Shown here: piece by piece, positions 16,658-25,343 of the stretch
Numbering within the stretch: position 1 is the stretch's first letter
Layout: each line of letters begins with the position of its first letter
Source of the DNA: Lentisphaeria bacterium
Lineage (GTDB): Bacteria > Verrucomicrobiota > Lentisphaeria > Victivallales > Victivallaceae
Direction: 5' to 3'
Assembly: GCA_018265615.1 (NCBI GenBank)
Contig: JABLYX010000011.1
Location: forward strand, 1 to 64,000
DNA length: 64,000 nt
Translations under genes and position numbers: made by a program
Notes under the pieces: model-generated
Told to the model about the DNA's origin: nothing
The model's input: the letters and a program-made list of their open reading frames with translations, nothing else
The model's database searches: none

Positions 16658-17980
16658 TTACTTTTTGAAGTATGCGCCGTGGTCGAGCAGATCCTGCCGG
16701 AGCGCGGCGGAGTCGAGTTCACGCGGCGCGATCCCCTGCGCGGCGGACATGGCGGCGGCCGTTCCTGCGGCTTCGCCCGTCACGAGGCAGACCGGCATGA
16801 CGCGGACGCTGCCGTAGGTCATGCGGTCGGCGGAGATGCAGCGTCCCGCGAGCAGCAGGTTGTCGAGCTTCTTCGGCAGCAGGCAGCGGAACGGGATGCC
16901 GTGCGATTCGCCCGGCTTGTAGCGCCCCGCCTTGTTGATCACGGCGCGCATATCCGCACTCATGCCGTGGATGTCGAGATAGTAGGAGTTGCGGCCGATC
17001 TCGTCCTCGAAGTCGCGGCGGGCGAGGTAGTCGGCGCTCGTGAGTTCGTACTCCCCGGCGATGCGGCGCCCTTCCCGGATGCCCAGCAGGTTCGCCGTGC
17101 AGGCGAGGAACGCGCCGCCGAACGCCTCGGGCTCATACTCCTTGAGCGCGTTCAGCAATGCATAGGCGATTCTGCGCCCCCGGGCCATCGCGGCGGAAAC
17201 CTGTTCGGGGTTCGTGCTGTCGATGTTGGTCAGGTGACCGGCGTTGAAGCCGACCGTGCCGGGGCCGGAGAAGTTCTGGCAGAGATGCGTGTCGATGATC
17301 TCCGGGTACTTCCCCTCCTTCACGATGCGGTGGATCGACGAATCGGGGTTGTTCCCGTGCAGCCGGCAGCTGTGCTGGTAGTAGTAGGAGTCCACGTTCG
17401 AGAGCATGAAACAGAGCGTCGCGTACTGCATCGCGCCGGTTTCGTCGTCGCCGAGCTTGAAGTCCGCTCCGGCCCACGCGGCGATATCGCCGTCGCCGGT
17501 CCCGTCTATGAACAGCTTCGCGCGGAAAGCGGTGAGCCCGGCCTTGTTCCCGGCAATGACCGCGTCGATCCTTCCCGGTCCGGCCATTTCGACCCCCGCG
17601 ACGAAGGTGTGGAAAAGCACGTGGACGCCATGCTCCGCGAGGAGCTCATCATAGGTGCGCTTCAGCGCTTCGGGGTCGATAGAGACCCAGTTCAGCAGTT
17701 TTTCGTCCACGTGGCGGATTCCGGACTTCGCCCGGCGGAACACGGTTTCGGCGATGCCGCGGTAGATGATCTTCTCGCCGTCGGAGAAGGGGCACCAGGC
17801 CGGGACGAGCCCCGAGGTCCCCATGCCGCCCGCCGCTCCGGTGCTTTCAAGCAGCAGGGTCTTCGCCCCGCCGCGCGCAGCCGCGATTGCCGCCGCACAT
17901 CCGGCGGGGCCGCCGCCGACTACGATGACGTCCCAGCCGGACGAAATCCCGATTCTGCCGTGATATGCATAAGTGTCCAT
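16658..17980 (-). CDS. FAD-dependent oxidoreductase (FAD_oxidored family), paralogue
   Basis: 440-aa cytoplasmic flavoprotein resembling the one at 10285. The FAD-binding fold is DVIVVGGGPAGCAAAIAAARGG, then LLESTGAAGGMGTSGLVPAWCPF. Also shared are LFIDGTGDGDIAAWAGADF and the C-terminal LLLAGRCISADRMTYGSVRVMPVCLVTGEAAG, split here only for description. The start at 17980 (MDTYAYHG) has AAGGAG 8 nt upstream; an upstream Met at 18031 lacks a good site. It begins 97 nt after the stop of the GH2 gene, so it may be the distal gene of cassette 2, although a TATATT near 18022 could be its own promoter. Substrate unknown. Confidence 0.8.
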   Translation of the reverse strand: MDTYAYHGRIGISSGWDVIVVGGGPAGCAAAIAAARGGAKTLLLESTGAAGGMGTSGLVPAWCPFSDGEKIIYRGIAETVFRRAKSGIRHVDEKLLNWVSIDPEALKRTYDELLAEHGVHVLFHTFVAGVEMAGPGRIDAVIAGNKAGLTAFRAKLFIDGTGDGDIAAWAGADFKLGDDETGAMQYATLCFMLSNVDSYYYQHSCRLHGNNPDSSIHRIVKEGKYPEIIDTHLCQNFSGPGTVGFNAGHLTNIDSTNPEQVSAAMARGRRIAYALLNALKEYEPEAFGGAFLACTANLLGIREGRRIAGEYELTSADYLARRDFEDEIGRNSYYLDIHGMSADMRAVINKAGRYKPGESHGIPFRCLLPKKLDNLLLAGRCISADRMTYGSVRVMPVCLVTGEAAGTAAAMSAAQGIAPRELDSAALRQDLLDHGAYFKK

Positions 17981-18077
17981 GTTCCCTGCTCCTTCTGTGA
18001 CCCGGGTTGTTGCGATCCGGTAATATATCATCTCTTTCGGCGGCGCACCCGCTGCTGTGCGGATTTTTCCGTTTTTT

Positions 18078-21000
18078 TTACGGTTTCTCCGCCGCCTTCT
18101 CCCCCGTTACGGCGATGAGCACCGGAACCGGCGTTTTGGAGGGGTTGAAGTTGATCTCCCGCAGCAGCGGCGAGCTGATCGAGAGGAAGTCGAAATTCCG
18201 GATCAGCTTCTCCGGGTGCGGGTTCTCCCAGGCGGCGACGTAGCTGCCGACCCGCTCCCGGGTCGGGTTGGAGCAGACGATTCCGGGAACCGCGTCCGAC
18301 AGAAACGTCGTGTTCCACCAGTCGCCGATGTTGATTCCGTGGCGGAGGCGGAAATCCACAGTGCTCCCGTCCTCGTAGCGGATGCGGTAGACGCCGACGT
18401 CCCCCTCGCTCCACGCGGCGGTGTGGAGGAAGTAGAGCCGCACATACCGGGCGTTGACCGCGATCCCGGTCACTTCGGAGGGGAAACGCGGCCGCTCGCT
18501 GCCGCGCAGCACCAGACAGCTCTTCCCGCCGTTCTCAGCGGGGTCGATGATCTCGAATGCGACGCCCCCGGCCGTCCGGCGGCCGAGCGGCATGTTGCGC
18601 AGATCGTTCGTCCCCTGGTCGGTCCATCCGCCCTCGCCGTCGTTGTTGACCTCATCCGAAAAACTGCGGTTGGCGTACGGCGCGAGGCTGACCGGTTCGA
18701 GCCGGGCGGGGTCGATGCTGACCGCCTTGCGGAACTCCGGGGCGAGCTCCGTCACCTTACCGTACACGGGCCGGTTCAGCAGGTAGTCGAAGAGATTGCG
18801 CAGATAGGTCGCGGCGACGCCGTCGCGCTCCGCCTGCGTCACGGCGGCGAGCTGGCTCCAGAAGAGCCGCCCTTTGCCGAGCTTCGCTTCGATCACGGCG
18901 TTGTCCACGCCGCGGCCGCCGAGCATCGCGCCTTTTACGGCGAGCGCGTTGTTGAGGAAGGGGGAGACGGCGCAGGTGATGACGTGCCCCGAATCCTCAG
19001 GATTCTCCCACGTGTCGAAATTGATCGGCTCAAGCCCCTCGAAGACCGGATGCGAGGGGTGCACGAGGTCGACGAAGGTCTGGCCCCCTTTGACCATCAG
19101 GGTGTTGTCGATCAGCGGATCCGCCGCATGGTTCTGCTCGAGCACCAGCAGCGTGCCGCCCTCGTTCCCGATCCATTCGAAGAGTTTCGCGCGGTCCAGC
19201 TTCAGCTTACCCCGGTTGCTGATCCCCGCCGGGACGACCGCGAAGCGGAAGGCGCCGGAGGGGAGCGCGCCGGAGGGGAGGCGTTCGAATTTTACGCCGA
19301 ACCGCTTCAGCAGCCGCGCCGTGTGTTCCACATCTTCCGGCGAACCGGCGTCGAGCAGCGCGACGGCCTCTCTGCAGGGGACCGGCTGAGCGAGCTTCCG
19401 CGTATCGGCGATGAAGACGTTGTAGAAGTTCTGTCCGGCCAATCGGCCGTTTTCCCGGAGCTCGATCCTGATCTGGCAGTTGCCGCTGAGCTCCGCCGGA
19501 ACCGGAATCAAGACCTCCCGGCTGTATACCGTGAACGGGGCCGCGCCGGGCAGCCGGAAGACGGTTTCTCCGTGCCTGTCCCGTCCGTCCGTCGTGAAGT
19601 ACGCGTGGAACTGCGCCTCCTTCACCGGGCGGGCGGCGCTGTTGACGACGAAGAGTTCTCCCCGGAATTCACGCCCCGCGAAGAGCGAGCGCGGAGGCTG
19701 CCGGTGGGCGTACCGCCGCAGCCCCGGATAGACCCGCTGGTTCCAGAGCGTCGCCGCGTTCAGCCCCGAGCCGTGGAACCACGGCGCGAATCCGTCGAAC
19801 CGCAGGTCCTGGCGCATGAGTTCCAGCAGCCGGTGCCCGTACAGCCGTTTGCCGTAATCGGTGCCGCGCGCCGGGTCGAGCGCCGCCGCGAGACCGAGCG
19901 TGCCGATGAATCCCACGCCGTTGGATTGTGCCCACGAGGTCGGCTTCTTCACGTACTGTGCATACTGCGCGGTGTCGTCCGTCCGGAAACTCCTGTCGGT
20001 GGAGCCGCCCCAGCTGAAGCCGACCGACTCCCAGATGATGTACGGCATGCCGAGCGCGCCGCCGGGACGCTTGTAGATGGCGAGCAGCTTCGCGTGGATC
20101 TCGTCCATCCGTTTCGTCCAGTGCGTCCAGGGGGCGGTTCCGATGCCGAGATAGTTGTGCAGGTCGAGAAAGTCGGTCGTGAGCGGCGCCTCGCCGTAGC
20201 TCATGAAGTCGGCCGAGCCGGAGAACACGCCCGCGGGGCGGCGCTGCGGATCGTTCCGGCGCATGAGCCCGACCTGCCGGTTGAGTTGGCGGAACGTCGG
20301 CGGGCTGTCGGCATGGCGCACCTCGTTGCCGCAGGACCACATGACGACCGAAGGGTGGTTGCAGTCGCGTTCGAGCCATTCGAGCAGCTCCCTGTCATTG
20401 CGGCGCTCGAACTCTTTTTCTTCGATCGTGCGGGTGAACGACCAGCTCCATTCATCGTAGAACATGAGGCCGATCTCGTCGGCGATGTCGAGCGCCTCGT
20501 GCATGATCGGCATGTGGGCGTTGCGGACGATGTTGTATCCGCGCGCTTTGAAGCCGGCGAGCACCTTGTGGAGCTGTGCGGACTCCCGTTCCGAATCCCA
20601 GCCCCGCCCGCCGTAGCTGTTGCTCGGCAGGTTTTCGCCGAAGAGTTGGAGCCGTTCCCCGTTCAGGTGGAATTTTCCGTCCTTCACGGTGAATTCGCGG
20701 AAGCCGAAACGCTCGGTCCGGGCGGAGAGGAGCGCGCCGTTCCGCGTCAGGGCGGCGCTCGCATAGTAGAGGTGCGGCGACTCCGGGCTCCACAGCACGG
20801 GGCTGTCGAGCTTCACCGTCGCGGAGAGGCGGGTCGTGCCGGGAGCGAGCCGGAGAAGCTGTTCCTCCGACTCCCCGGCTTTCCGGTTGGGATCCGCCTT
20901 CATCGCGCCGGTCACGGCGGCGGAGAGCGTGCATTCGACGGTTTCCCCGGTTGTATTCTCAAGCGTCAGGTCGAGCCTGACCGTCTCCTGCTGAAGCTGC

Positions 21001-21728
21001 GGCGTGACGAGGAGCTTCGTCATCCGGACCGGCGGTTCGAACCGGAGTTCGACGTCCCCCCAGATCCCGCCCTTGATGTTGTCGCTGCTCCACTGCGAGC
21101 CGTAGGTGCGGACCGCGCGGGCGATGTTTCCGAGCGCGGGGCCGAAATCCTGGGTCACGCACACGGTGAAGCTGTTGCGGCCGGGACGGACGAAATCGGT
21201 GATGTCCGCGTTCCACGGGGTGAAGTCGCCGTGATGCGTTCCCGCCATGCGGCCGTTGATCCAGAGCGTCGCCTCATAGCCGATGAAGTCGAAATGAAGG
21301 ACAACCCGGCGCTCCGCCAGCTCTTCCGGCGTGAGTTCGAAGCTGTGCCGGTAGAATCCGCGGTTGTACGGCTCGCGGCGGTCGTAAACGCCGCGGTATT
21401 TCCGGTACCAGTTGAGCGGGACGGCGATCTCCTCCCAGCCGGAGTCGTCGAAGCCGGGAGCCTCGAAGCCCCGGCTGCCGTCAGGGAAGGGGCGGGCGCT
21501 GCGTTCGACGCCGGAGAATTTCCACATGCCGTTCAGCGAACGTTTCCCCGTATATTTTTCCAACCGCACCTCCGTGCCGGAAGCGAGCGTGAAAGCCACT
21601 TCGGACGGGGCGATCGCAGTGCCGCGCGGAGCGGCCGGCTGCACCGGCGGGTAAAAGGGCGGGATCTCCGCCGCCGGCAGCAGGAGCGCGGCGGACGCGG
21701 CCAGGATCAGCAGGACGGCTCTGAACAT
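18078..21728 (-). CDS. Secreted GH2-family glycosidase with GATase-like insert
   Basis: 1216 aa with signal peptide (MFRAVLLILAASAALLLPAA). The order is: N-terminal jelly-roll sugar-binding domain (SLNGMWKFSGVE, GFYRHSFEL, LWINGRMAGTHHGDFTPWNADIT), an immunoglobulin-like domain, the TIM barrel with HPSVVMWSCGNEVRHAD (acid/base Glu) and MPYIIWESVG (likely nucleophile Glu), then a class-I-glutamine-amidotransferase-like region (GGTLLVLEQNHAADPL, FWSQLAAVTQ) and a C-terminal beta domain. It is probably a beta-galactosidase, beta-glucuronidase or related enzyme. The start at 21728 is 2 nt after the GH5 stop, so the two are translationally coupled. Sequence between 21728 and 22037 belongs to the GH5 gene. 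Confidence 0.82.
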   Translation of the reverse strand: MFRAVLLILAASAALLLPAAEIPPFYPPVQPAAPRGTAIAPSEVAFTLASGTEVRLEKYTGKRSLNGMWKFSGVERSARPFPDGSRGFEAPGFDDSGWEEIAVPLNWYRKYRGVYDRREPYNRGFYRHSFELTPEELAERRVVLHFDFIGYEATLWINGRMAGTHHGDFTPWNADITDFVRPGRNSFTVCVTQDFGPALGNIARAVRTYGSQWSSDNIKGGIWGDVELRFEPPVRMTKLLVTPQLQQETVRLDLTLENTTGETVECTLSAAVTGAMKADPNRKAGESEEQLLRLAPGTTRLSATVKLDSPVLWSPESPHLYYASAALTRNGALLSARTERFGFREFTVKDGKFHLNGERLQLFGENLPSNSYGGRGWDSERESAQLHKVLAGFKARGYNIVRNAHMPIMHEALDIADEIGLMFYDEWSWSFTRTIEEKEFERRNDRELLEWLERDCNHPSVVMWSCGNEVRHADSPPTFRQLNRQVGLMRRNDPQRRPAGVFSGSADFMSYGEAPLTTDFLDLHNYLGIGTAPWTHWTKRMDEIHAKLLAIYKRPGGALGMPYIIWESVGFSWGGSTDRSFRTDDTAQYAQYVKKPTSWAQSNGVGFIGTLGLAAALDPARGTDYGKRLYGHRLLELMRQDLRFDGFAPWFHGSGLNAATLWNQRVYPGLRRYAHRQPPRSLFAGREFRGELFVVNSAARPVKEAQFHAYFTTDGRDRHGETVFRLPGAAPFTVYSREVLIPVPAELSGNCQIRIELRENGRLAGQNFYNVFIADTRKLAQPVPCREAVALLDAGSPEDVEHTARLLKRFGVKFERLPSGALPSGAFRFAVVPAGISNRGKLKLDRAKLFEWIGNEGGTLLVLEQNHAADPLIDNTLMVKGGQTFVDLVHPSHPVFEGLEPINFDTWENPEDSGHVITCAVSPFLNNALAVKGAMLGGRGVDNAVIEAKLGKGRLFWSQLAAVTQAERDGVAATYLRNLFDYLLNRPVYGKVTELAPEFRKAVSIDPARLEPVSLAPYANRSFSDEVNNDGEGGWTDQGTNDLRNMPLGRRTAGGVAFEIIDPAENGGKSCLVLRGSERPRFPSEVTGIAVNARYVRLYFLHTAAWSEGDVGVYRIRYEDGSTVDFRLRHGINIGDWWNTTFLSDAVPGIVCSNPTRERVGSYVAAWENPHPEKLIRNFDFLSISSPLLREINFNPSKTPVPVLIAVTGEKAAEKP

Positions 21729-21730
21729 GA

Positions 21731-23284
21731 TTATTGCTCCCGGTTGAGGCGGAGCCCGTCCAGCAGGGCGCGTTTGCGGGCGGTGTCCGGCGCGGGTTTC
21801 AGGTCGCCCGGACCGGTTCCGTCGTGTTCGACGCTCCATCCGCCCCACTCCCGGAACGCGTGGAACGTCCAGTCCCAGCCGTACTCCTCGAAAACCGAGA
21901 TGCAGTCGCGGATATATTGGTCCGCGCCGGGCGCCCAGACGATGGCCGAGAATTCGCCCACGTAGATCTTGCATTTGTGGCGCAGCTGGAACTCCCGCAC
22001 CGGCCGCAGCGTTTCGCGGATCTTCCCGCGGTTCCACATCTCGCCTTCGATCATGCCGGGGTACGCGACGGCCTTCCCATCACCCCGCAGCCTCTGGTGC
22101 GTGTAGGTGAGCGGAAAGTACATGTGGACCTTGTAGATCACATTGTCCATCCGCAGCGGCGAGAGGTATGTGAAGGTCTGAGGCCGGTCGGATTCGTTCG
22201 ATTCGATCATGACCGGCGTGTCGGGGTCGATGGCGCGCACCGCCTCGGCGGCCCGGCGCTGGAGCTCCCAGTAGTCGCACTCCGAGGGTATCGCCTGCAC
22301 GGGCTCGTTCACGAGATCGTAGGCGTAGATCTGCGGATTGCCCCGGAACCGGGCGGCGATTTTCCGCCAGCAGTCGAGAAACGCGTCGGCGTACTTTTTC
22401 TCGAAAAACATGCGCATGTTGCGCGCGTCGATTTTTCCGCCCGGCGGGGAATGGAGGTCGATCACGAACCGGATGCCGTATGCTCCGGCGCGTTTCGAGG
22501 CGTCTTCGATCTGGTCGAGCCGCCGGTCGAGCCACCGGTTGTACTCTTCGAGGTCGAGTTCGGTGTTCAGTTTGCCCCAGTTGCGGATGATCTGGACCCG
22601 GATCAGGTTGACGTTCCAGTCGCGGAGGTCCCGCAGCATTTTGTCGGTGACCGGGCCGCCGGGAACCATGACGCCCCGCTGGCGCGGATGGTTCGCGATC
22701 CGGGCGGGATAGGTCACGGTGTAGTCGAGATTGACCCGCTTCTCCGGGGAGAACGCGACTCCGGCTTCGAGCGAGGAGAGGTCGAACTCGATCCGTCCGG
22801 AGACCTCCTGCAGCCCCAGCGTGAGACTGCCGCCGGAGGCGTCGTCACGGAAGCCCTCCGTGAAGCCCCCCGTGATCCAGCCGCCGGAATCCCCCTCCGG
22901 CAGGTTCGCGTCCGGCCAGCGCGTGCCGCCGCCGGCGGTGTAGGAGGCCATGAATTTACTGCCGAAATAGGGTTTCGGCGGCTCGGAGACGCCGGTTGTG
23001 CGGTAACGCGCGAGAAACGTGATCCGCTGTCCCCGCAGCTTTTCCGCGTCGAATGCGGCGGTGAAGGCGTGAGTGCCGGCCTCCCGGCCGGGCGGAACGT
23101 CGACGACGAGGAACGTTTTACCGTCCCGCATCTCCCGGCGGCAGAATTCGCTGCCGGGCTTCCAGTCGAGCGAGCGCAGTTCCGGCAGGCCCGGGACCGG
23201 CTGCAGCAACCCGGAGCCGGCGGCCGGGAACACGGACACCGTAAAGACGGCGGCGAGAAGCAGAAGAAGAAGAAAGTACCGCAT
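21731..23284 (-). CDS. Secreted GH5-type glycoside hydrolase
   Basis: 517 aa with a clear signal peptide (MRYFLLLLLLAAVFTVSVFP). Residues about 30-180 form a beta-sandwich resembling a carbohydrate-binding or accessory domain. The (beta/alpha)8 barrel follows: NVNLIRVQIIRNWG, FVIDLHSPPGG, the acid/base Glu327 in YAYDLVNEPVQA, KVHMYFPLTYTHQ, the nucleophile Glu444 in KIYVGEFSA, and WDWTFHAFREWGGWS. These are the GH5 hallmarks. Substrate is probably a beta-glucan, mannan or similar, not decidable here. It lies 9 nt downstream of the prepilin gene in cassette 2. Confidence 0.85.
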   Translation of the reverse strand: MRYFLLLLLLAAVFTVSVFPAAGSGLLQPVPGLPELRSLDWKPGSEFCRREMRDGKTFLVVDVPPGREAGTHAFTAAFDAEKLRGQRITFLARYRTTGVSEPPKPYFGSKFMASYTAGGGTRWPDANLPEGDSGGWITGGFTEGFRDDASGGSLTLGLQEVSGRIEFDLSSLEAGVAFSPEKRVNLDYTVTYPARIANHPRQRGVMVPGGPVTDKMLRDLRDWNVNLIRVQIIRNWGKLNTELDLEEYNRWLDRRLDQIEDASKRAGAYGIRFVIDLHSPPGGKIDARNMRMFFEKKYADAFLDCWRKIAARFRGNPQIYAYDLVNEPVQAIPSECDYWELQRRAAEAVRAIDPDTPVMIESNESDRPQTFTYLSPLRMDNVIYKVHMYFPLTYTHQRLRGDGKAVAYPGMIEGEMWNRGKIRETLRPVREFQLRHKCKIYVGEFSAIVWAPGADQYIRDCISVFEEYGWDWTFHAFREWGGWSVEHDGTGPGDLKPAPDTARKRALLDGLRLNREQ

Positions 23285-23293
23285 TGTGCCGCC

Positions 23294-24013
23294 TCAGTCC
23301 TGATACCGTTCGTACATCTTCCGCCAGCGCCGCTCCTTTTTGAGCTCGTTCGGCCCCATCGTCACGACATGGCCGTCGTACATGCAGACGTTCGCCCTGC
23401 CGCGGTGGCGGTAGGCCGCACCCATGTATTTGCCGCTCTGCTCTCCCCAGAGGAAGTATTTCTCCATGTCCCCGACCCGCAGCGCCCAGTCGATCGCGTC
23501 GCAGAAGAGGACCCGCTGCGAGGGCTGCTGGACGCGCCCCATCTTGAACGGGGCGTTCTTTTCGCCCATCGCCCAGACGCCTTCGCTGTCGGCGAAGTCC
23601 TCGGAGGACATCCCGTAACTGTAGGTGACCTGGTAATATCCGCTGTACATGGCATCGGCTGAGAGCGCGTAAGTCGCGCTCGGGCAGATCATTCCCTTTG
23701 TGATGTGCCCGCTGACCTTATTCGTTGCGGGGTCGTAGCCGCCGGTGGTGTTGTACCGGCAGCCGAGGGCGTCGAAGAAGGCCTTGTTCTCTTTCCACGG
23801 GCGCCCGTTTTTGCGGCCCGGGACCGCATAGTCGTCGAACGAGGATGAGTAGAGGAAATTGGCCGTCCCGAACTGTTTGAGGTTGCTGACACAGCTCGTC
23901 TTCCGGGCCGATTCGCGCGCCTGGGAGAGTGCGGGCAGCAGCATCGCCGCGAGGATCGCGATGATCGCGATCACGACGAGGAGCTCGATCAGGGTAAAGT
24001 GTTTGTGTCTCAT
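23294..24013 (-). CDS. Prepilin-type (H-X9-DG) protein, cassette 2
   Basis: 239 aa. Leader MRHKH, then FTLIELLVVIAIIAILA and MLLPALSQARESARKTSCVSN. The H-X9-DG motif is HRGRANVCMYDGHVV. The start at 24013 is favoured because AAGGA lies 9 nt upstream; the ATG 9 nt earlier would abut that site. It sits between the gntR gene (gap 14 nt) and the GH5 gene (gap 9 nt), so regulator, prepilin and enzymes are co-expressed. The role as pseudopilin or substrate-capture protein is inferred. Confidence 0.88.
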   Translation of the reverse strand: MRHKHFTLIELLVVIAIIAILAAMLLPALSQARESARKTSCVSNLKQFGTANFLYSSSFDDYAVPGRKNGRPWKENKAFFDALGCRYNTTGGYDPATNKVSGHITKGMICPSATYALSADAMYSGYYQVTYSYGMSSEDFADSEGVWAMGEKNAPFKMGRVQQPSQRVLFCDAIDWALRVGDMEKYFLWGEQSGKYMGAAYRHRGRANVCMYDGHVVTMGPNELKKERRWRKMYERYQD

Positions 24014-24027
24014 TATTTCCATTCCTT

Positions 24028-25071
24028 TCAGTTGGGCAGATTGAGCTTACGGATCCGGCGTCCGGAGAGCTTGTGCACGGGCGGGAGGCCGGGAGATGCG
24101 ATCCGGTTCTTCAGGAGCGCGACGGCGTTCGCCGCCAGCCCCGCATAGTCGTTTTCGATCATCCAGCAGGGAAATTCCGACGGGTGGTCGTCGGTCATGA
24201 CCAGCCGGCAGTGTTCGAGGAAATCGATTTTTCCTGTGCGGAATTCCGGCCACAGCCGGACCGGGCCGCCGCCGATATCGTAAATTGCGTCGGGAACTCC
24301 CGCCTTCCGGATATATTTCCGGAACTCTTCGAGGATGTCGAGGTGATGGTCGAGAAGCGCCCGCTCGTCGAAGGCGAGCCCCGCCTCCCGGTATGCCCGG
24401 CGGATCCCCGGCAGCTGCCGGTTCGAATTCTGCAGATGCGCCAGTACGAGGATGTGGCGCCGCTGTTCCGCGAGCAGTTTCCGGGCGATCTCATACCCCT
24501 CTGTCTCGCGGTCGTAATCGGCGGAATCGACGCCGTCAAGCACACCGCCCATGACGACGCGCGGGATGGAGAGCGAGCAGAAGAACTCCTGCGTGCGGCT
24601 GGCCATCGAGTGTTCCGGCGCAACCCAGATTACCCCGCGCGAATGCTCCCCGAGCCCCGCCCGGGCCCCCTGGTTGTCCTGAAAGAGATCGACGTGATGG
24701 AGGAAGTAGCCGGCCCGCGTGACCGCCATTGCCGCCTCGCTGCTCATGCAGCACAGATAGTTCTCATAGTAGATCTGCTTGCCGTCGGCGGTGAGCAGCT
24801 CGACGATCTGCGGCTGTTCGTCGGCCCGGCCGCGCTGCGGGTTGGTGAACATGCCGACGCCGACCTTCGGAATCAGATAACCGTCCGCGACCAGATCCTT
24901 CAGCGCTTTCTGCACAGTCGTCGAACCGACGCCGAACTGCGCGGCAAGCTCCCGCATGGAGGCGAGGCGGCGCGGCTTGCGTTCCCCGTGGATGATGCTG
25001 TCGATCACGTATTTGCGGATGCGGACATACTCGACGGTGGAAATCTCTTTGGATACTTTGGCGGACTTCAT
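24028..25071 (-). CDS. GntR-type regulator with LacI-like sensor domain, cassette 2
   Basis: 347 aa. An N-terminal winged helix (YVRIRKYVIDSIIHGE, RRLASMRELAAQFGVGSTTVQKALKDLVADGYL) is joined to a periplasmic-binding-protein-like sensor domain (GVIWVAPEHS, ADYDRETEGYEIARKLL, ENDYAGLAANAVALL), the architecture of GntR/AraR-like sugar-responsive repressors. First gene of cassette 2 and preceded by a near-perfect promoter, so probably autoregulated. No ribosome-binding site is visible before the ATG (leader ends GATAATCATAGA), which suggests low translation. The inducer is presumably a sugar released by the GH5/GH2 enzymes (inference). Confidence 0.85.
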   Translation of the reverse strand: MKSAKVSKEISTVEYVRIRKYVIDSIIHGERKPRRLASMRELAAQFGVGSTTVQKALKDLVADGYLIPKVGVGMFTNPQRGRADEQPQIVELLTADGKQIYYENYLCCMSSEAAMAVTRAGYFLHHVDLFQDNQGARAGLGEHSRGVIWVAPEHSMASRTQEFFCSLSIPRVVMGGVLDGVDSADYDRETEGYEIARKLLAEQRRHILVLAHLQNSNRQLPGIRRAYREAGLAFDERALLDHHLDILEEFRKYIRKAGVPDAIYDIGGGPVRLWPEFRTGKIDFLEHCRLVMTDDHPSEFPCWMIENDYAGLAANAVALLKNRIASPGLPPVHKLSGRRIRKLNLPN

Positions 25072-25124
25072 TCTATGATTATCAGTTTCTTATGTTGAAA
25101 TACGGAACAGATGCGAACACTAAT

Positions 25125-25153
25125 ATTATAGCAAACTCCGCTGCATTTGTCAA
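25125..25153 (-). promoter_or_regulatory. Sigma-70 promoter of cassette 2
   Basis: On the minus strand TTGACA (25153-25148), 17-nt spacer ending TTTGC (extended -10), TATAAT (25130-25125). Start near 25118, leader about 47 nt. A TATCAG motif at 25080-25085, also present in the leaders at 33140 and 45058, may be part of a regulator site. Confidence 0.85.
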
Positions 25154-25191
25154 GATGCCGGCAATGATTTTCCGTTAATTTTTACAAATGG

Positions 25192-25221
25192 AAAGGGAAC
25201 CGCGTTACCACGGTTCCCTTT
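25192..25221 (-). terminator. Terminator-like hairpin at the end of cassette 3
   Basis: 11-bp stem AAAGGGAACCG / CGGTTCCCTTT with an 8-nt loop, 120 nt after the stop of the giant GH2-like gene (minus strand). On that strand it is followed by CCATTTGTAAAAATT, a weak T-tract. The same hairpin recurs at 33240. Confidence 0.6.
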
Positions 25222-25343
25222 GAGGGCGCGGGGCTCTTGCTCCCGGAAGAGGCGCGCCGCGGAGAGTTCGACCGTACGCGGCGGCGTATCCTGCTCCGGC
25301 ACGCTGCGGGCGCAGGATACGGTTGCCGGAGGTCCCCGCCTTC

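Larger units (their letters stand above)
25125..25295. repeat. Diverged direct repeat, copy A
   Basis: Non-coding segment similar to 33166-33345. Shared from low to high coordinate: a -10/-35 promoter pair, GCAAnnATTTT, TTTTTACAAA, the GAAAGGGAACCG hairpin, then GAGGGnnCGGGGCnCTT and TCCCnGAAGAG plus GCCGCG. The last block corresponds in copy B to the final codons of the EIIA/CBS gene (AARLFWE-stop); here the same frame reads AARLFREQ without the stop. About 74 percent identity over that 47-nt block by eye. It may be a relic of the EIIA/CBS 3' end. Confidence 0.6.

Noticed and set aside
18057..21965. 1302-codon open frame on the plus strand opposite the GH2 gene
   Set aside because: It mirrors the GH2 gene in a GC-rich sequence, has no family motifs, and is full of Arg/Val/Glu runs typical of antisense frames; the minus-strand protein has clear GH2 domains.
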